Shown here one piece after another: positions 1 to 11,700 of a DNA stretch of 64,000 nt. The position numbers and the translations under genes are program-made. The notes under the pieces were generated by a model. It was not told the DNA's origin. It saw only the letters and a list, made by a program, of their open reading frames with translations, and did no database searches. Position 1 is the stretch's first letter, and the number at the start of each line of letters is the position of its first letter. Origin of the DNA: Marvania coccoides (Eukaryota; Chlorophyta; Trebouxiophyceae; Chlorellales; Chlorellaceae); NCBI GenBank assembly GCA_963854735.1, contig OY978099.1:1550001-1614000 (forward strand), written 5' to 3'.

Positions 1-199
1 GCCTGGCTGTACCTCTTACGTGTACCTCAGTGGCGTCAAGCAGAGCAAGATTCGGGTAAGCTAAGGCATCAATTGCTTTCTCTTCCTGTTCTTTTGTCCT
101 CACCACACTTTTTTTTTGTTGCTGCAGGCTATTACCTGGGCGCCTGGAGGCGCTGCCACCGGGCCCACAAAGCCTCCCAAGAAGAATAAGAAGGATTAA
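1..199 (+). CDS. Small secreted lysine-rich protein, copy 1 (5'-truncated by window edge)
   Basis: This is the 3' end of a gene whose complete tandem copy lies at 1607-2335. Exon pieces are 1-55 and 128-199, with a GT-AG intron between. Over these 199 bases the sequence matches 2137-2335 essentially base for base, including the intron. The encoded tail ends in PKKNKKD. The start lies upstream of the window. Function is unknown. Confidence 0.8.
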
Positions 200-208
200 T
201 TCATTTGT

Positions 209-277
209 GAGTTCCCAGGGCCATCCCGCCGCCTTTGCAATCTCCCAGGGGCACTCTCCTAATGGCAGATCGAATAA
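209..277 (+). mobile_element. Short interspersed element A, copy 1, in 3' flank of duplicated gene
   Basis: A 69-base insertion is present here and absent from the corresponding place after 2335. It is flanked by ttcatttgt (200-208) and ttcgtttgt (278-286), which fits a target-site duplication. A related sequence lies at 15375-15464 inside an SMG1 intron. Shared blocks include cccgccgc, gcactc and ggcagatcga. There is no open reading frame and no recognisable Pol III box. Confidence 0.65.
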
Positions 278-950
278 TTCGTTTGTTCAGTATGTGTTGA
301 CAGCAAATTAACAGTGACTTTCCACTGAAAAATGTGGTCGTACTAAATATCTCACCATTAGCGCCCCCGTCACTTGTCTCAAGCCGCATATTACGCATTA
401 AAAATCTGTCTAGTTGACGCTGGTACAAATTACGTATGCTCTTCCTTCTTTTTGTCTTTCTTTTATATTATGTATGCCAGGTAACTGCATTCGGCGTTCT
501 TGTTTTGCATTCTACCTTTTCTTTTTGTGTATTGATCTGAAAGAAATTGTTTTAATAAGTAGAGGTCTTAAGTTCTAAAAATCTTAAAATATTTGATTGT
601 GGGTGGTGTGTATGAGGTTCTAAATAGTTTTGCCCTGGCCGGGCCTTATATTATTGTTCTCCCCCTCCGATCGTGATGTTCTCCACTGAGGGGTTAGGAA
701 CTCCCGGGCTCCTAGCGTCTTTGGAGAAATGAATATACGCAACATATTTCGCACTTCCCCTATTGAGTGTGTGTATTAACCGCCTCTCGTATTGCAGAAA
801 TGACACCACGTTTTTTCAATATGTTCAACCACTGTGTATTCCTTTTCACTGGGCCAGTTATTTCTCATCCGTGACCTGTTTTGTCGTTGGGCTTTCCTTA
901 CAATGGAAATGAAGGGAAGCAATGTCGACCGGTTCTTGTTTGAATTGGAT

Positions 951-967
951 TTTTTCATATGCCCAGT
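951..967 (-). mobile_element. 17-base fragment of short element B with GGAT target duplication
   Basis: TTTTTCATATGCCCAGT is inserted between two GGAT copies (947-950 and 968-971). The paralogous site near 2877-2895 is empty. On the minus strand it reads ACTGGGCATATGAAAAA, the 3' end of the longer element B copies at 21608-21653 and 19961-20003. It looks like an extreme 5' truncation with an A tail. Confidence 0.6.
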
Positions 968-1606
968 GGATGCATCTCAATATCATAATCATTATAATAA
1001 TGGCGACCTCCCCTAACCCAAATTGGCTTGGTCCTTTAAAGCCCCCCGAGGTCTCCATCGTTAATAATTAAATTCAATTTTCGTTCCCCATAAGACTGTT
1101 TAGGGCTTCATTTGTCTTATACTTGGGCAGCAAATGAGTGCTTCTCGTGCATGGCAAGCTTCAACATTCGACTTTCACCAACAAACTCCCTCTCTTTTTC
1201 ACTGACGTTAAACCATTTTTAAAACGTAAAACCTAAAACCATACGAGGACGCGTCTCAGGGACCTACAGAATTGTAGTGTAAAGAAAGCAAGAAAAAGAA
1301 AGCAAGGAAAGAGGACCATTGGTCCGACCAGGCAAGAGCCATTTCGTTCGTGAATCCAGTCGTAGGGAGTCACAAAGGTATATCAACCAAACTCGCATTT
1401 ATCCTCAACACCTGCTGCAGCCGGTCATCAGGTGATTAGGGGCGGGAAATTCGCAACTGCTGTTTGAAGTGAATCCTTATGAAAGCAAACCGACCAGTGT
1501 CCGACTCTCAAAAGTCGCGCTGCAGGCCACACTTCCTTTTTAAATCGAATGCTCACCAACGGTTGTTGTTCCCCCAACGTTCTTCTCTCTCTGCCGTAGA
1601 CACACA

Positions 1607-2335
1607 ATGAATAAGGGACTCTCCACGCTCCTCATCCTGGCAGCACTGGTGGCTTCTGCTGCCGCAGGTCGCAAGCCCAAGCCTTCCAAGCCAACCACCA
1701 CCCCCGCCTACGTTTCGATTATCTCCCCCAGCAATGGCGCCTTCATCGGTGCCGGCCCCTGGCTCTCCTCGATCGCTGTGACCATCTCAGGAAACACCGG
1801 ATTCCCTACGACCGTCTCTATGGCTGGTACATGCACTGGCCCTATTTCTGTGTCTTACTCAATCGCCGTTGCCACCGTACCTGTTGCTGGTAAGGCGTGG
1901 AGACAATGATCGCGTTGCTGCTTGTCCTATGCAATAGAAACATGATCAACACAATTTAATCAAGTGACGCGCGCTTTGAGCGCCGTTTCTATAGACACCC
2001 CGCTGGGAAAAATTTGTTTTGTTTTGGTTTGTTTGTATAACGCCGTCTGTTTGCCATGTGCTCTTTGCACAGGAACCGTGACCTTCACTGAGACCATCAC
2101 CGTCCAAAATGGTGCTACCATCTCCAAGAAGCAAAAGCCTGGCTGTACCTCTTACGTGTACCTCAGTGGCGTCAAGCAGAGCAAGATTCGGGTAAGCTAA
2201 GGCATCAATTGCTTTCTCTTCCTGTTCTTTTGTCCTCACCACACTTTTTTTTTGTTGCTGCAGGCTATTACCTGGGCGCCTGGAGGCGCTGCCACCGGGC
2301 CCACAAAGCCTCCCAAGAAGAATAAGAAGGATTAA
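1607..2335 (+). CDS. Small secreted lysine-rich protein, copy 2 (157 aa)
   Basis: Exons are 1607-1889, 2073-2191 and 2264-2335, all GT-AG, summing to 474 bases with an intact frame. The start is MNKGLSTLLILAALVASAAA, a clear signal peptide with likely cleavage after Ala-Ala-Ala-Gly. The mature protein starts with a short Lys/Pro/Thr stretch, continues with a Ser/Thr/Val-rich beta-type region (about 35-130) containing two Cys, and ends in a basic PPKKNKKD tail. I do not recognise the family. It is probably secreted or cell-wall associated (inference). It is the complete copy of a tandem pair whose other copy runs off the left edge. Confidence 0.75.
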
Positions 2336-3070
2336 TTCACTTGTTCAGGTTTGGAGGTTTCAGCATGTGTTGACAGCAAATTAACAGTGACTTTCCACTG
2401 AAAAATGTGGTCGTACTAAATATCTCACCATTAGCGCCCCCGTCACTTGTCTCAAGTCGCATATTTTGCATTGAAAATCTGTCTAGTTGACGCTGGTACA
2501 AATTACGTATGTTCTTCCTTCTTTTTGTCTTTCTTTTATATTATGTATGCCAGGTAACTGCATTTGGCGTACTTGTTTTGCATTCTACCTTTTTTTTGTG
2601 TATTGATCGTGATGTTCTCCACTGAGGGGTTAAGAACTCCCGGTCCTAGGGTCTTTGGAGAAATGAATATACAGAACATATTCTTCCCACTTTCCCTATT
2701 GAGTGTGTGCATTAACCGCCTCTCATATTGCAGAAATGACACCACGTTTTTTCAATATGTTCAACCACTGTGTATTCCTTTTCACTGGGCCAGTTATTTC
2801 TCATCCGTGACCTGTTTTGTCGTTGGGCTTTCCTTACAATGGAAATGAAGGGAAGCAATGTCGACCGGTTCTGGTTTGAATTGGATGCATCTCAATATCA
2901 TAATCATTATGATAATGGCGACCTCCCCTGATCCAAATTGGCTTGGTCCTTCAAAGCCCCCCGAGGTCTCCATCATTAATAATTAAATTCAATTTTCGTT
3001 CCTCATAAGACTGTTTAGGGCTTCATTTGTCTTATACTTGGGCAGCAAATGAGTGCTTCTCTTGCATTAT
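2137..3070 (+). repeat. Tandem duplication, copy 2
   Basis: This is the counterpart of 1-1155. It includes the last two exons of the small secreted gene and its 3' flank. It lacks the three insertions seen in copy 1, so it supplies the empty-site reference for them, though the 135-base difference at GATC could instead be a deletion here. Confidence 0.9.
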
Positions 3071-3712
3071 CATGCTGCTGATATCTCAAAGAACATGTAA
3101 GCAAGCCAACCGCCTGCTACGCCTCCACAATCCGTGGAATCAGGAGGAGTATAGCTGCACTTGAGTTACACAAATGCAAGTTATAAGAGGGGGGAAATGC
3201 AAAAGGACAAGTTTTATGATGAAGGCAAATAAAGTGTGTGTGTTTATACGCCCACATGCGCTTGAAATTCAAGGTAAGTATTTTTTTTTCATATGCCGAA
3301 TATACTCCGAGGATAATTAAGCTCGTCTTGATATTCAAGGTAAGTAGTAGGGGGGTGCAGCATGTAAAAAGTGGGGTAGTAAGAAGGGGGATACAATCAT
3401 AAACAGCTGCTGATGCAATGTCTGCCATAAATTGGAGAAAGCAAACAATGCGCAAAACAAAAGACATATCAATAAAGATTAAATTTCATCTCACCCTTCA
3501 CCGCAAAAAAAGAATCCAGAAATATTTCAAATTCCCCGCATAAAAAGGTGTGACGTTATTGTTAAGCGTACAAAAATGGCACACAATATATGGCTGGGTT
3601 TCGCCAATCGATTATGCTGCTGTTTCCTCATGGGAAGCTTCACAGTTCTCTCTGCCTCTGTTGCACCCAGGGAAATATGCGACCGTTTGCCTCAATAACT
3701 CTGCCGATCTTC
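2336..3712. other. Intergenic between secreted gene and methyltransferase-like gene
   Basis: This is the duplicated 3' flank up to about 3070, then AT-rich sequence with one retroposon-like insertion (3281-3332). I see no exon-like GC-rich stretch and no plausible splice-joined frame. Confidence 0.6.
3267..3346 (-). mobile_element. Short element B with 14-base target-site duplication
   Basis: attcaaggtaagta occurs at 3267-3280 and again at 3333-3346. Between them lies a 52-base insert (3281-3332) that on the minus strand runs from atcaagacgagcttaatt, through tcctcgg, to catatg followed by nine A. A 14-base duplication plus a 3' A tail is the signature of target-primed retroposition. The body matches 21608-21653. 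Confidence 0.75.
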
Positions 3713-4906
3713 TCATGGCCAATAGTGCAGGCGCAACCCTGCCTTCCTCAGAGAATTGAACAGCTCGTACACCTCTGCATACTTTGTCGGTGGCTGCCCA
3801 AAGTACTGCTGCATGCTCAGCGAGTTGTAGTGCATTTCGAACATCATCTCGCCGATCATGCTCCGCAAACGCGAGTTATTCTGCAGATCTTGCATGAACC
3901 CGAGCTCTAAGAACGAGTTGTCGATGTCCAGCTTGATAGCCTAGAAACAAAGGGGGGAAAAGTTAACAAAAACATCAATAATAATTTAAATACACTAGCG
4001 TTGACATGTCTTGAGCCATTTTGTACAGCATGAAAATATAAAATCAGGGAAACAGCAACTCACCACGAAATCCCCTGGCTTGTACAACGCCGCAATGACG
4101 TTGAAGATGTAGCTCTTTGCCGTTTTGTTGTTGTGCACGCCGGTGTTGAAAAATCGCAGCTTTCCGAAGACATCTTCGGGCACTTGGCTCCAGTACTGAG
4201 TGCCGCTGATGGGCTGCATCTCCCACGCGTAGATTTCGTCGAATTCAACTCCATGTGATTGGCGATAACTGTCGACCAGCCACTGTGTGCCGGAAACATA
4301 GGCGCTGCTGCCAAGGTCAAACATATATTTACGCCCGGGGTACATGCAATGGAATAGTTTGGTAGAAATTCCGCTCAACAGGATGTGGCCACGATCCTCG
4401 ACCTGGACAGCCTCAACCGACTCGGGCTTGCACAGCTGCAAAGCGTAGGGGTGCCGAAAGTGGCCTGCGACCGGCTCAACGGGCACCTTTAATCTCTTTT
4501 TGGCCCCCAGACACGTTGTGGACTCGTACACGAAATGAGAAAACACTCGAGATTTTTTTCGAAATTTGCCGTCAGAGATGGAGTTGACCCACTCTGCTGC
4601 GCGCTTAGCATCTGTGTCCAGCTTTTTGCAAATACTGGGTGGATTGCCTTGAAAAGACTTGCGATGCGAGTGCCAGTCTGCCTCCCAAGGGCTTTGCTCG
4701 TAAGCGACAAATTTAAAAAGCGGCGTGGAAATAGGTTGTTGAGAAATGGATCTGCTGGGCACTGCCATTGACAACTGAGAACGACGATCATAGAAGCCAA
4801 ATGCCCAGTGAACTGTAATGATTGAAATTGCTGTAGCGAGCGCCGCTATGGTTGCTGGCCGAGGAACACTCCTCCCCGCTTTATCTACAAGCCTGATGAT
4901 GGCCAT
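3713..4906 (-). CDS. Membrane-anchored FkbM/SAM methyltransferase-like protein (356 aa)
   Basis: Exons are 4906-4064 and 3940-3713, joined by one GT-AG intron in phase 0. Residues about 14-36 form a hydrophobic segment after a short basic N-terminus, suggesting a type II membrane or Golgi protein. The C-terminal half shows a SAM-binding-like block (YMFDLGSS, about residue 195), an acidic motif after strand 4 (AWEMQ) and IKLDIDN followed by FEMHYN, the arrangement seen in plant and algal FkbM-like methyltransferases. The substrate is unknown. Family assignment rests on motif pattern only. The gene is divergent from SMG1 across about 800 bases. Confidence 0.6.
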
Positions 4907-5723
4907 GTTTCAAAAGAATAAAAAAACGATTTGCCTAATTTACCAATAGAAGAGAGAAACAATCCTTGTTCATTCCGAATTTTAAAGCGATTGAAAACTA
5001 AATTTGAAAAAATAATTATTTTTACTTGCCACGATGCTTCAGCAGATGGGTAACACACGTTAAACGCCAATATTTACAATCAAATCATCAACCAAATTTT
5101 TCTGGCTGAGCCACTGGCAGTAGTGGCTTGCTCCCTTCTTCTTCTTAAAATTTGTACAGGCTGGCGATCATTCATTAGCCTAGATAATCTCAATCACAGC
5201 CACCTAATATAACACGAATTTTGAACATGCGCTTTGCCATGAAGAGTTTTTTCCGGCGGCGGTGGCGGGCGGTAAAGTAAAGAGGGAAGATGAAGGCACG
5301 CCCGCAGCTTTAATGACATTTCCCTGCCGTTGAATATTTTTCAGAATTTTTTCAAAGCCTTCTTGGTAGCGACAAAGCCTGGAGGTGGACATGAAAATTG
5401 GGGTGCCATGCACCATTTTTAAAGCAAGCCAAGCGCTCGCGGCATTACACACACTCCACTACAGCATTTAATAAATAGCTGTATGATCACATTTCAATCA
5501 ACAGTAGCCCCGTTACAAGCGAAATAAAATCCCAACTCGATTTTTTGCCTGATCGCTAGAGAAATATGGGATAACTATTCGTAAAGTGAGTGACACGCAC
5601 GATGAACGAATCGCATTTTGATCGAGCATGCGTCACATCGAACAATGCAAATTGTGCAGGTTGTGCCGAGGCACCCTTTCATCTCATGGCTCCTAGCTAG
5701 CTTTTCAGCCACAGCGTTTTTCA
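4907..5723. promoter_or_regulatory. Divergent intergenic region upstream of methyltransferase-like gene and SMG1
   Basis: An 817-base AT-rich stretch lies between two divergent start codons, so both promoters should be here. No specific motif can be defended. The small reading frames at 5204-5452 and 5575-5868 (-) have no splice or homology support. Confidence 0.4.
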
Positions 5724-8700
5724 ATGGAGGGAGGCGAGAGGCGTGCGCGTGGAAGAGGCCCACGTCAGCCAGGCCGAAACCCTGAGAGAAGCAAGCAAGG
5801 CTGGGGTGGTGGGAATGGCGGCGGCGGGCCGTCTGGCAGGCGGCGACGGCGTGACCCGAACAGCGCATCCGAAAACCCGGCTGCTGCAGTCCGCGTAATG
5901 CCCATTCCCAAGAAGGCAGCCGCGCTCGAGTCTCTGGTCACGGCAGCAGCTGACGCGGGTATATCGGCGGAGGAGCGTTGCACAGCGGCGGCGGAGGTGA
6001 AACAGCTGATAGCCACGCCTGCTGGGCGCACCAAAATGCTGCAAAACTACGGCGAAGTGTTTCCTGCATTGGTACGAACGCTTTTGGACGCCAATTCGAC
6101 CGTGAGCAGCGCTGCTTGTGATGCGATAGCTGCCCCAAGCGCTGCTGCTGGTCCTTCCTCATCCAGGCGGCCCGCTGCAGCTCCTGGGCTGGATCTGAGC
6201 GCCAGGATCCTCGATGACTTGCTGAAGCTTGCGTCTTCCGGCGAATCCGCGGATGGTGTGACGTTGAATGGCCATCAAGTGATGGCAGTGCTTCGTTGCG
6301 TGACCGATTGCGTGCAGCAGCAGCAAGCTGCTGGCACGGGTGCTGCAGACCGGCGCGCCGTATCAATCGTTGCCGTGGTGCAATCCATCCTGGAGCGCGA
6401 CAGTTGCGCCACAGAAACAGTGGTACCAGCCCTTAACGTGCTGGCGACAGCACTCAAGCCGCCAGGCGCCAATAAGTCGATCGCAGCGGCGTCGCTGGCG
6501 GAAGTTCTGGCCTCGTGGGCGCGGCGCAGTGACTTGCCAGGGGCGGCGCGCCCGCTGCTGGCACGTTCGATGCTTGCGCTGGCAGGGGGGGGGGACACTG
6601 GCCGGGTGGCAGCGCTCGGAGAAATTTTGGTAGAAGAGACATGCCAGCGATGCGAGGCTGTAATTCAGGGCAACGATGCGTCTGCCACAAGCATTGTTCT
6701 GGGACTAGCTGCCTGCGCTGTCCCGATCGCAATGCGCCAGGCAGCTGCTGCCAGGGGCAGCAGTAGCGGTGACGGAGAAACGGGCGTGCTGCGCCTGCTG
6801 CGCGCGTTCGCTGCTGTTGTGCAGCACCCCAGCATGCCACCGTCGGGAGCGCAAGAGCTGTGCGGCCATGCCAACGTGTTTGTCGCAGAATCGCTCAAAC
6901 CGCCGCGAGCCACAATTCCCGCTCGAGAATTTTCCACTGATGCTGGTGCTGCTGACGCAGAACAAAAACATCAAGTACTGCGTCGTGCGGAACCTCAACC
7001 GGTGCGCGCTGCAGTAGGCCTCAAGGTTCTGCGCGTGGAGCATGGCTTCACGTCTGCTTTGGCTGCAATGGGCCTTCCTACAGTCGAACAAGAGGAAAGA
7101 GTGGAGATTTCTATCTCCATAGAGTCAGAATCAGCAGAGATGTTACCAGTCACAGCTGCGCCGGCAGCTGCGGAGGAGAAGAAGACCGGCATCAACAGCA
7201 GCGACAACGCCGCTCTTTCACCGCCTGTTTGGCCGATCCTGGAGGCTGCGGTGCGGCTGACCCGCCACGCGATGCTTCGGGAAGACGTGAGGTCCCGCGC
7301 ATCAGCCGTGGCTGCCCTCAGCCGCGACCTGATGGGCTGGCTGGCGCAGCTTCCTCGCAGCGCTGCCCTTCCTGTTGGGGCACAAAACGAGCTGGCGCAG
7401 GCCGGCGCTGCGTTCGACCCGCTGCGGGACTCGACGGATCAAGTGGTTGTGAAGCCGTTGGCGCTGCTGTATGTGATGCTTTTGTCCCGAGTGGGTCCTG
7501 TATGTGATGCTGTATTGGATCGGCTGCCAGGGACGCTGACGCCCAGCAACGCCCACTCCCTGGCGTTCGACATCAACGTGCTGCACGCGGCGGCCAAAGA
7601 GGGGCTGCCGGAGGGGCGCGCGCTTGCTGTACTGCGCAGCATGGAGCGTCTGCTGCCCGCGCTGGCACAGCACCGCGAGGCATTGGCTGCCAAAGGGCTG
7701 CAGCTGGCGCAGATGGCGTTTGAAGGTCTGAAAGACGAGGAAAAGGCGGAAGTCACGCCTTCTGCGCTGCGTCTTGCCGTGGAGCTTGCGTCGCAGCAGG
7801 AGTCGAAGCTGGCAGCGCAGGGGCTACGCTGGGCGGCTTGCATGTTGCCTCAGGCGCCGCAAGGCTGCGCTGAGTGGGTTAGAGCAGCGCTGAACATGGC
7901 GGTCGACAAGATCACCCACCCAGAGGCGTCCATTCGCCAGGCTGCGTTGGAAATCGCTGCTGCAGTGGCTGTCAGCGGGGCCCACCTGCCGCTGCTCTGC
8001 AGTGGCCCTGACGGAGGGATAGCCGCGCGGCTGTGGCCTGTGGCGCTCGCCGCCATGCATGACGCAGACCATGCAGTGGCGCAGCAAGCGCAGCAGCTAG
8101 CGCAGGCTTGTGCGCTCCCAGTCGCACTTTCTGCAATTGTCGCGCAGGGAACGGCGCCAAGCACTACCGATGCTGCTGCATTGGATGAGGCGCTGCGTGC
8201 GTGTGCCTTGCAGCCCCAGCGTCGCGTGTTTTCCGCCAACCAGCTGTCACAGGTGCTCGATTTCATGACTGGCGCTGCTCCAGCATCGGTGTTAGTGGGC
8301 GGGGGGGGAGAGGCCAAGGAGGCCAGCCCCGCCGCCGCGTCAGAGTGGCTCCTGCAGCTGGTGCAGGGCATGAAGGAGCTGCCTGGGGAGAAGGCGGCAG
8401 GGGCTGCGGCGGGGGAGGAAGATGCGTTTGCAGGGCCGACCTTTGAGCCCCCTTCCTTGACACAGTGAGTTTTATTGCTATTAAAATGGGTGTTTAATAT
8501 AATCAGGGTTTGTTTTATACTGAGACCTTTTAACCACTTTGGTTTATCTCTTACTCGAATATTCGCAGAGGCGCAGACGCATCGCCTGCGACGGTTCAGG
8601 CCAATCCCACGCTGTGGTGGTACGCGTTGGACGGCGCAGCCAAGCAGTGCGTGGCCTCGCGGCTGCAGACCCACTGGGGCAGCGCAGCACAAACGCTGGC

Positions 8701-11700
8701 GACGTTGGAGGCCGCCCTGCGTAAACTAGCGTCCCCTCCACAGCGGTCGCGGCCGAGCAAGGGCGTGCGCCTCCACGGCATATGTTTGCTGCATTTTATT
8801 TATGCGTTAGAGCAAGAGGTGTTGAATGCGGTGCACGGCAGCGTGACGCGAGCCTGCCCCAGCCAATCTGCAGCCTTGTACTGGTTTGGAAACGTTCGAG
8901 TGTGGCAAGAGTGGCTCACACGGGTGCGCCCCATCGCTGTGGAAGCTGCGCTGAAGGTGAATCAGCCGCAGCTGGCATACTACCACAGCATCAACAGCCT
9001 AGCGGCAGCAGCACGCAAAGCAGCAGAGGGCGCGAGCCTGAAGGCCGAAGCGGGCGTCAAAGCTGCTCCCACGGCCCTGAGCGAGCTGAAAAGCGAGCGT
9101 CAAGGGATGCTGCTGCTGCGAAGAGCTGTGGAGGTGGAGGGGCCAAGCCCCGCTGCAGTGTTGCTGGCAGACAGCGGAGCCGTGACAGCACAGGAACTGC
9201 CGCCAAAAACAGCGTCGCTGCGTGAAGCCGCAGAGGAGGCGGTGGCAGCGGCCGTGCCTACGCTGTGCGCCCTCCAAGACGGCGAATCAATTCTTGGGCT
9301 GCAGGCCCTCTGCACGCGTGCGTTTCCCGCCCCGAGCGGCGGTGGTGCACCAGGAGGCAAGGCCTGGGGGTGGCTGGAGGCTGCTGCGCTGCATGCTGTG
9401 GGGCGACATGAGGACGCACTGCACACTCTGCAGCGGCAGCACGAGGCAGCTGGATTGGAGGTGGGCAGCGCCGCTGAGAAGACCCTGGCAACGCTGCAAG
9501 CAGATCTGTACGCGTCAGTCAGCGACTGGGATGGCCTGCAGGCCTGGCTAGAGGTAAATAACGTACTTTTAAGAATAATTTGCACCTGGGGCGGTGGCTA
9601 TTTGCAACTGTAAATTTCATTTTATTGTTCTGCAGAGCTGTCCTCAAGGGATACTGACGCAACCAGCAGCCAGCGAGTTCGCTGCTCTGGCAGCTTGGGG
9701 CCGCGGAGGAAGCAGCATAGCTGCCGAGCTCTCCTCTGCTTCTCCCAGCAGCTCCCTCACGGCGAACGCCGTGCGTGCTTTGGCTGGCGGCCTTCATTCC
9801 GTAGACCCCCGAGGCTTGCTGTTTACCGCTGCTCGGGACACCGCACGAGATCTTTCAACGATGTTCTCGTTTGGCCCCACCAACGCTCCTGCCTCGGCTG
9901 TCCAAGCAGCAGAGGGTCTGGGCGTCTTGGCAGCGCTGCAGATGGCTGCTCAGCCTTCTGCTGCAGCGGTTGCGGTACACTCCACCCTATTGCCTGCTTT
10001 AGGAGCAGTGAGCTGTGGCGCTGCAATTTACAGCTTCTCAGCGTGGGCGGCTTCGCCAGACTACGCGGAAAACAGCAGGCCTGCGGCAGACGCGGTAGCT
10101 CAGCGGCTGATGCTGGCGGCTCCCTCGTCGGTTTCGGCTCCTGAGGTGCTGGGCAGCATCAAACTTGCGGTGGCAGCAGCAGCGAGAGACTCAAACAACC
10201 TGGCATGCGCTGGCCGGCTGCTGAAAGGCGTGGGATTTGACGAGAGCTGCGTGGACCAGGTGGCAGGCCAGCGGCTGCAGGAGCTTCTCCTTTCAACTAG
10301 CGAGTCAGCTGTCAACAGAGCGCCGGCAGTTCAAGTGCTGGAGCGCCTTGTTAGCGCAGCGAAAGGGGGTGAAAACGCTGCAGTATCTAGTAGCCAGGTT
10401 TTTCTGCGCGTGGGTCTCACTGCGGCCCTCCACACCCCTTCCGAATTCGCTGCATTGGCAGCAGACTATGCTCCAGATGCAGAGCTCTGGTGGCAGTACG
10501 CACAGAGCTTGAATGCCGCCGTACCTGCTGACATAGGAGGTTCTGCCTCAGAAGAAGATCTGGGCAAGGCGGCTGCAGCCCTACATGCCTGCAGCAAGGC
10601 TCTGGCGCTGTGCGCTGAAGGAGCATTAGCGAGAGGAGACGCGCTGCCCATCACAGCCCTCCTGCTGCGGTAAGCTAATGCTTAGTAATCACATTGGGTG
10701 TTTAACTTAATTACTGAACATCCCCGCTCCTATCATCGACCCCGTGCTTTTCGTCATATAACTCATCCCCCCCCCAAAAAAAACTCCCATTTGGAAATAA
10801 TAATTTTCAGGCTGATGGTGAGCTGCGGAGAGGCTGTGGAGCGCTTGCACCCTGGATCAGCCACAGAAGCGCTGATCGCCGTCCCTGCCGCCGCCTGGCT
10901 GCCCCTCCTCCCACTGCTGGTGAGCCACCTGGCGACGTCTAATTCAAATTGGATGCAGCGCAGCATGTACAACACGCTCAAAGCCACCGCAGCCGCATGC
11001 CCTGCTGCTCTGTTCCCGCTGCTGTCGGAGCTGCGCGCCGCGGGGGCCCCTGCGGCGCTTCAGCTGGAGCAGGAGTGCCGCGCCTTGGCCCCCGACCATG
11101 CTCAACAAATGGAGGGCTTTATGGAAGCTGTGACGAAACTGGCGCTCCTGGAAGACGAGCGCTGGACCAGCCTGCTTCAAGAGGCCGCAGCCACCCTCAC
11201 CAAGCGCCTGGCAGCAGCGTACTCGCATTTGAAAGCGCTGCGAGGCGACCTTGCCGCTGCTTCCGCTGCAGACAAGGGGTGCAGCCCCGAATTTTTGGCG
11301 AGCGCAGCAGCTGAGGAGCTGGAGTGGGCGGTTTTTCCCGTACTGTGCGCGCTGCGCAGCCACGTGGCAGCAGCAGAAGGCGCCCCACCGGCAACTCCAC
11401 ACGAAGAGTCTTTCCGACGGCGTGCCAACCTGCTGCCTCGGCTGCGCTGGATGCTGGACCAGCTGGGCGCACCTCTGGCGCTCACACCCGCCACTGCCGC
11501 AACCGCAGGCGCTCTGGAGACCGCTCTGCAGCGTCCGTTGCAATGCGTAAAGAAAGTCGCTGCGGAAATCGGCAAAGGTCTGACCCCCACCTCTGCTGCC
11601 CTGGAAGACGTCTGCCCGGGGCTTTCCGCGCTCTCCGGCACATATATTCCGGTTCCAGGTGCTGGGGAGGGGGTGACCATCGCCAGCGTTGCCCCAGCAG

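Larger units (their letters stand above)
1..1155 (+). repeat. Tandem duplication, copy 1 (matches 2137-3070)
   Basis: Both the coding 3' end and about 750 bases of 3' flank are shared with 2137-3070. Copy 1 carries three extra stretches absent from copy 2: 209-277 (short element with flanking 9-base near-repeats), 538-672 (flanked by GATC) and 951-967 (flanked by GGAT). Similarity ends near 1155/3070, after the shared stretch ending in gtgcttctc. Copy 1 begins before the window, so the full unit length is unknown. Confidence 0.9.
200..1606. other. Intergenic: 3' flank of copy 1 and promoter side of copy 2
   Basis: No coding exon is supported here. 200-1155 is duplicated 3' flank with three insertions. 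1156-1606 is AT-rich and should hold the promoter of the 1607 gene. The many short reading frames recur in both copies and look non-coding. Confidence 0.6.

Noticed and set aside
858..1058. Minus-strand reading frame METSGGFKG..., repeated at 2794-2976
   Set aside because: It lies in the duplicated 3' flank, is low complexity (Ile/Met run from a TCATAATCAT repeat) and is conserved only because of the duplication.
5204..5868. Minus-strand frames upstream of SMG1
   Set aside because: Short, no signals, and partly antisense to SMG1 exon 1.
8627..9613. Separate gene starting within SMG1 exon 2
   Set aside because: It is simply the continuation of SMG1; splice phases join it to the exons on both sides.
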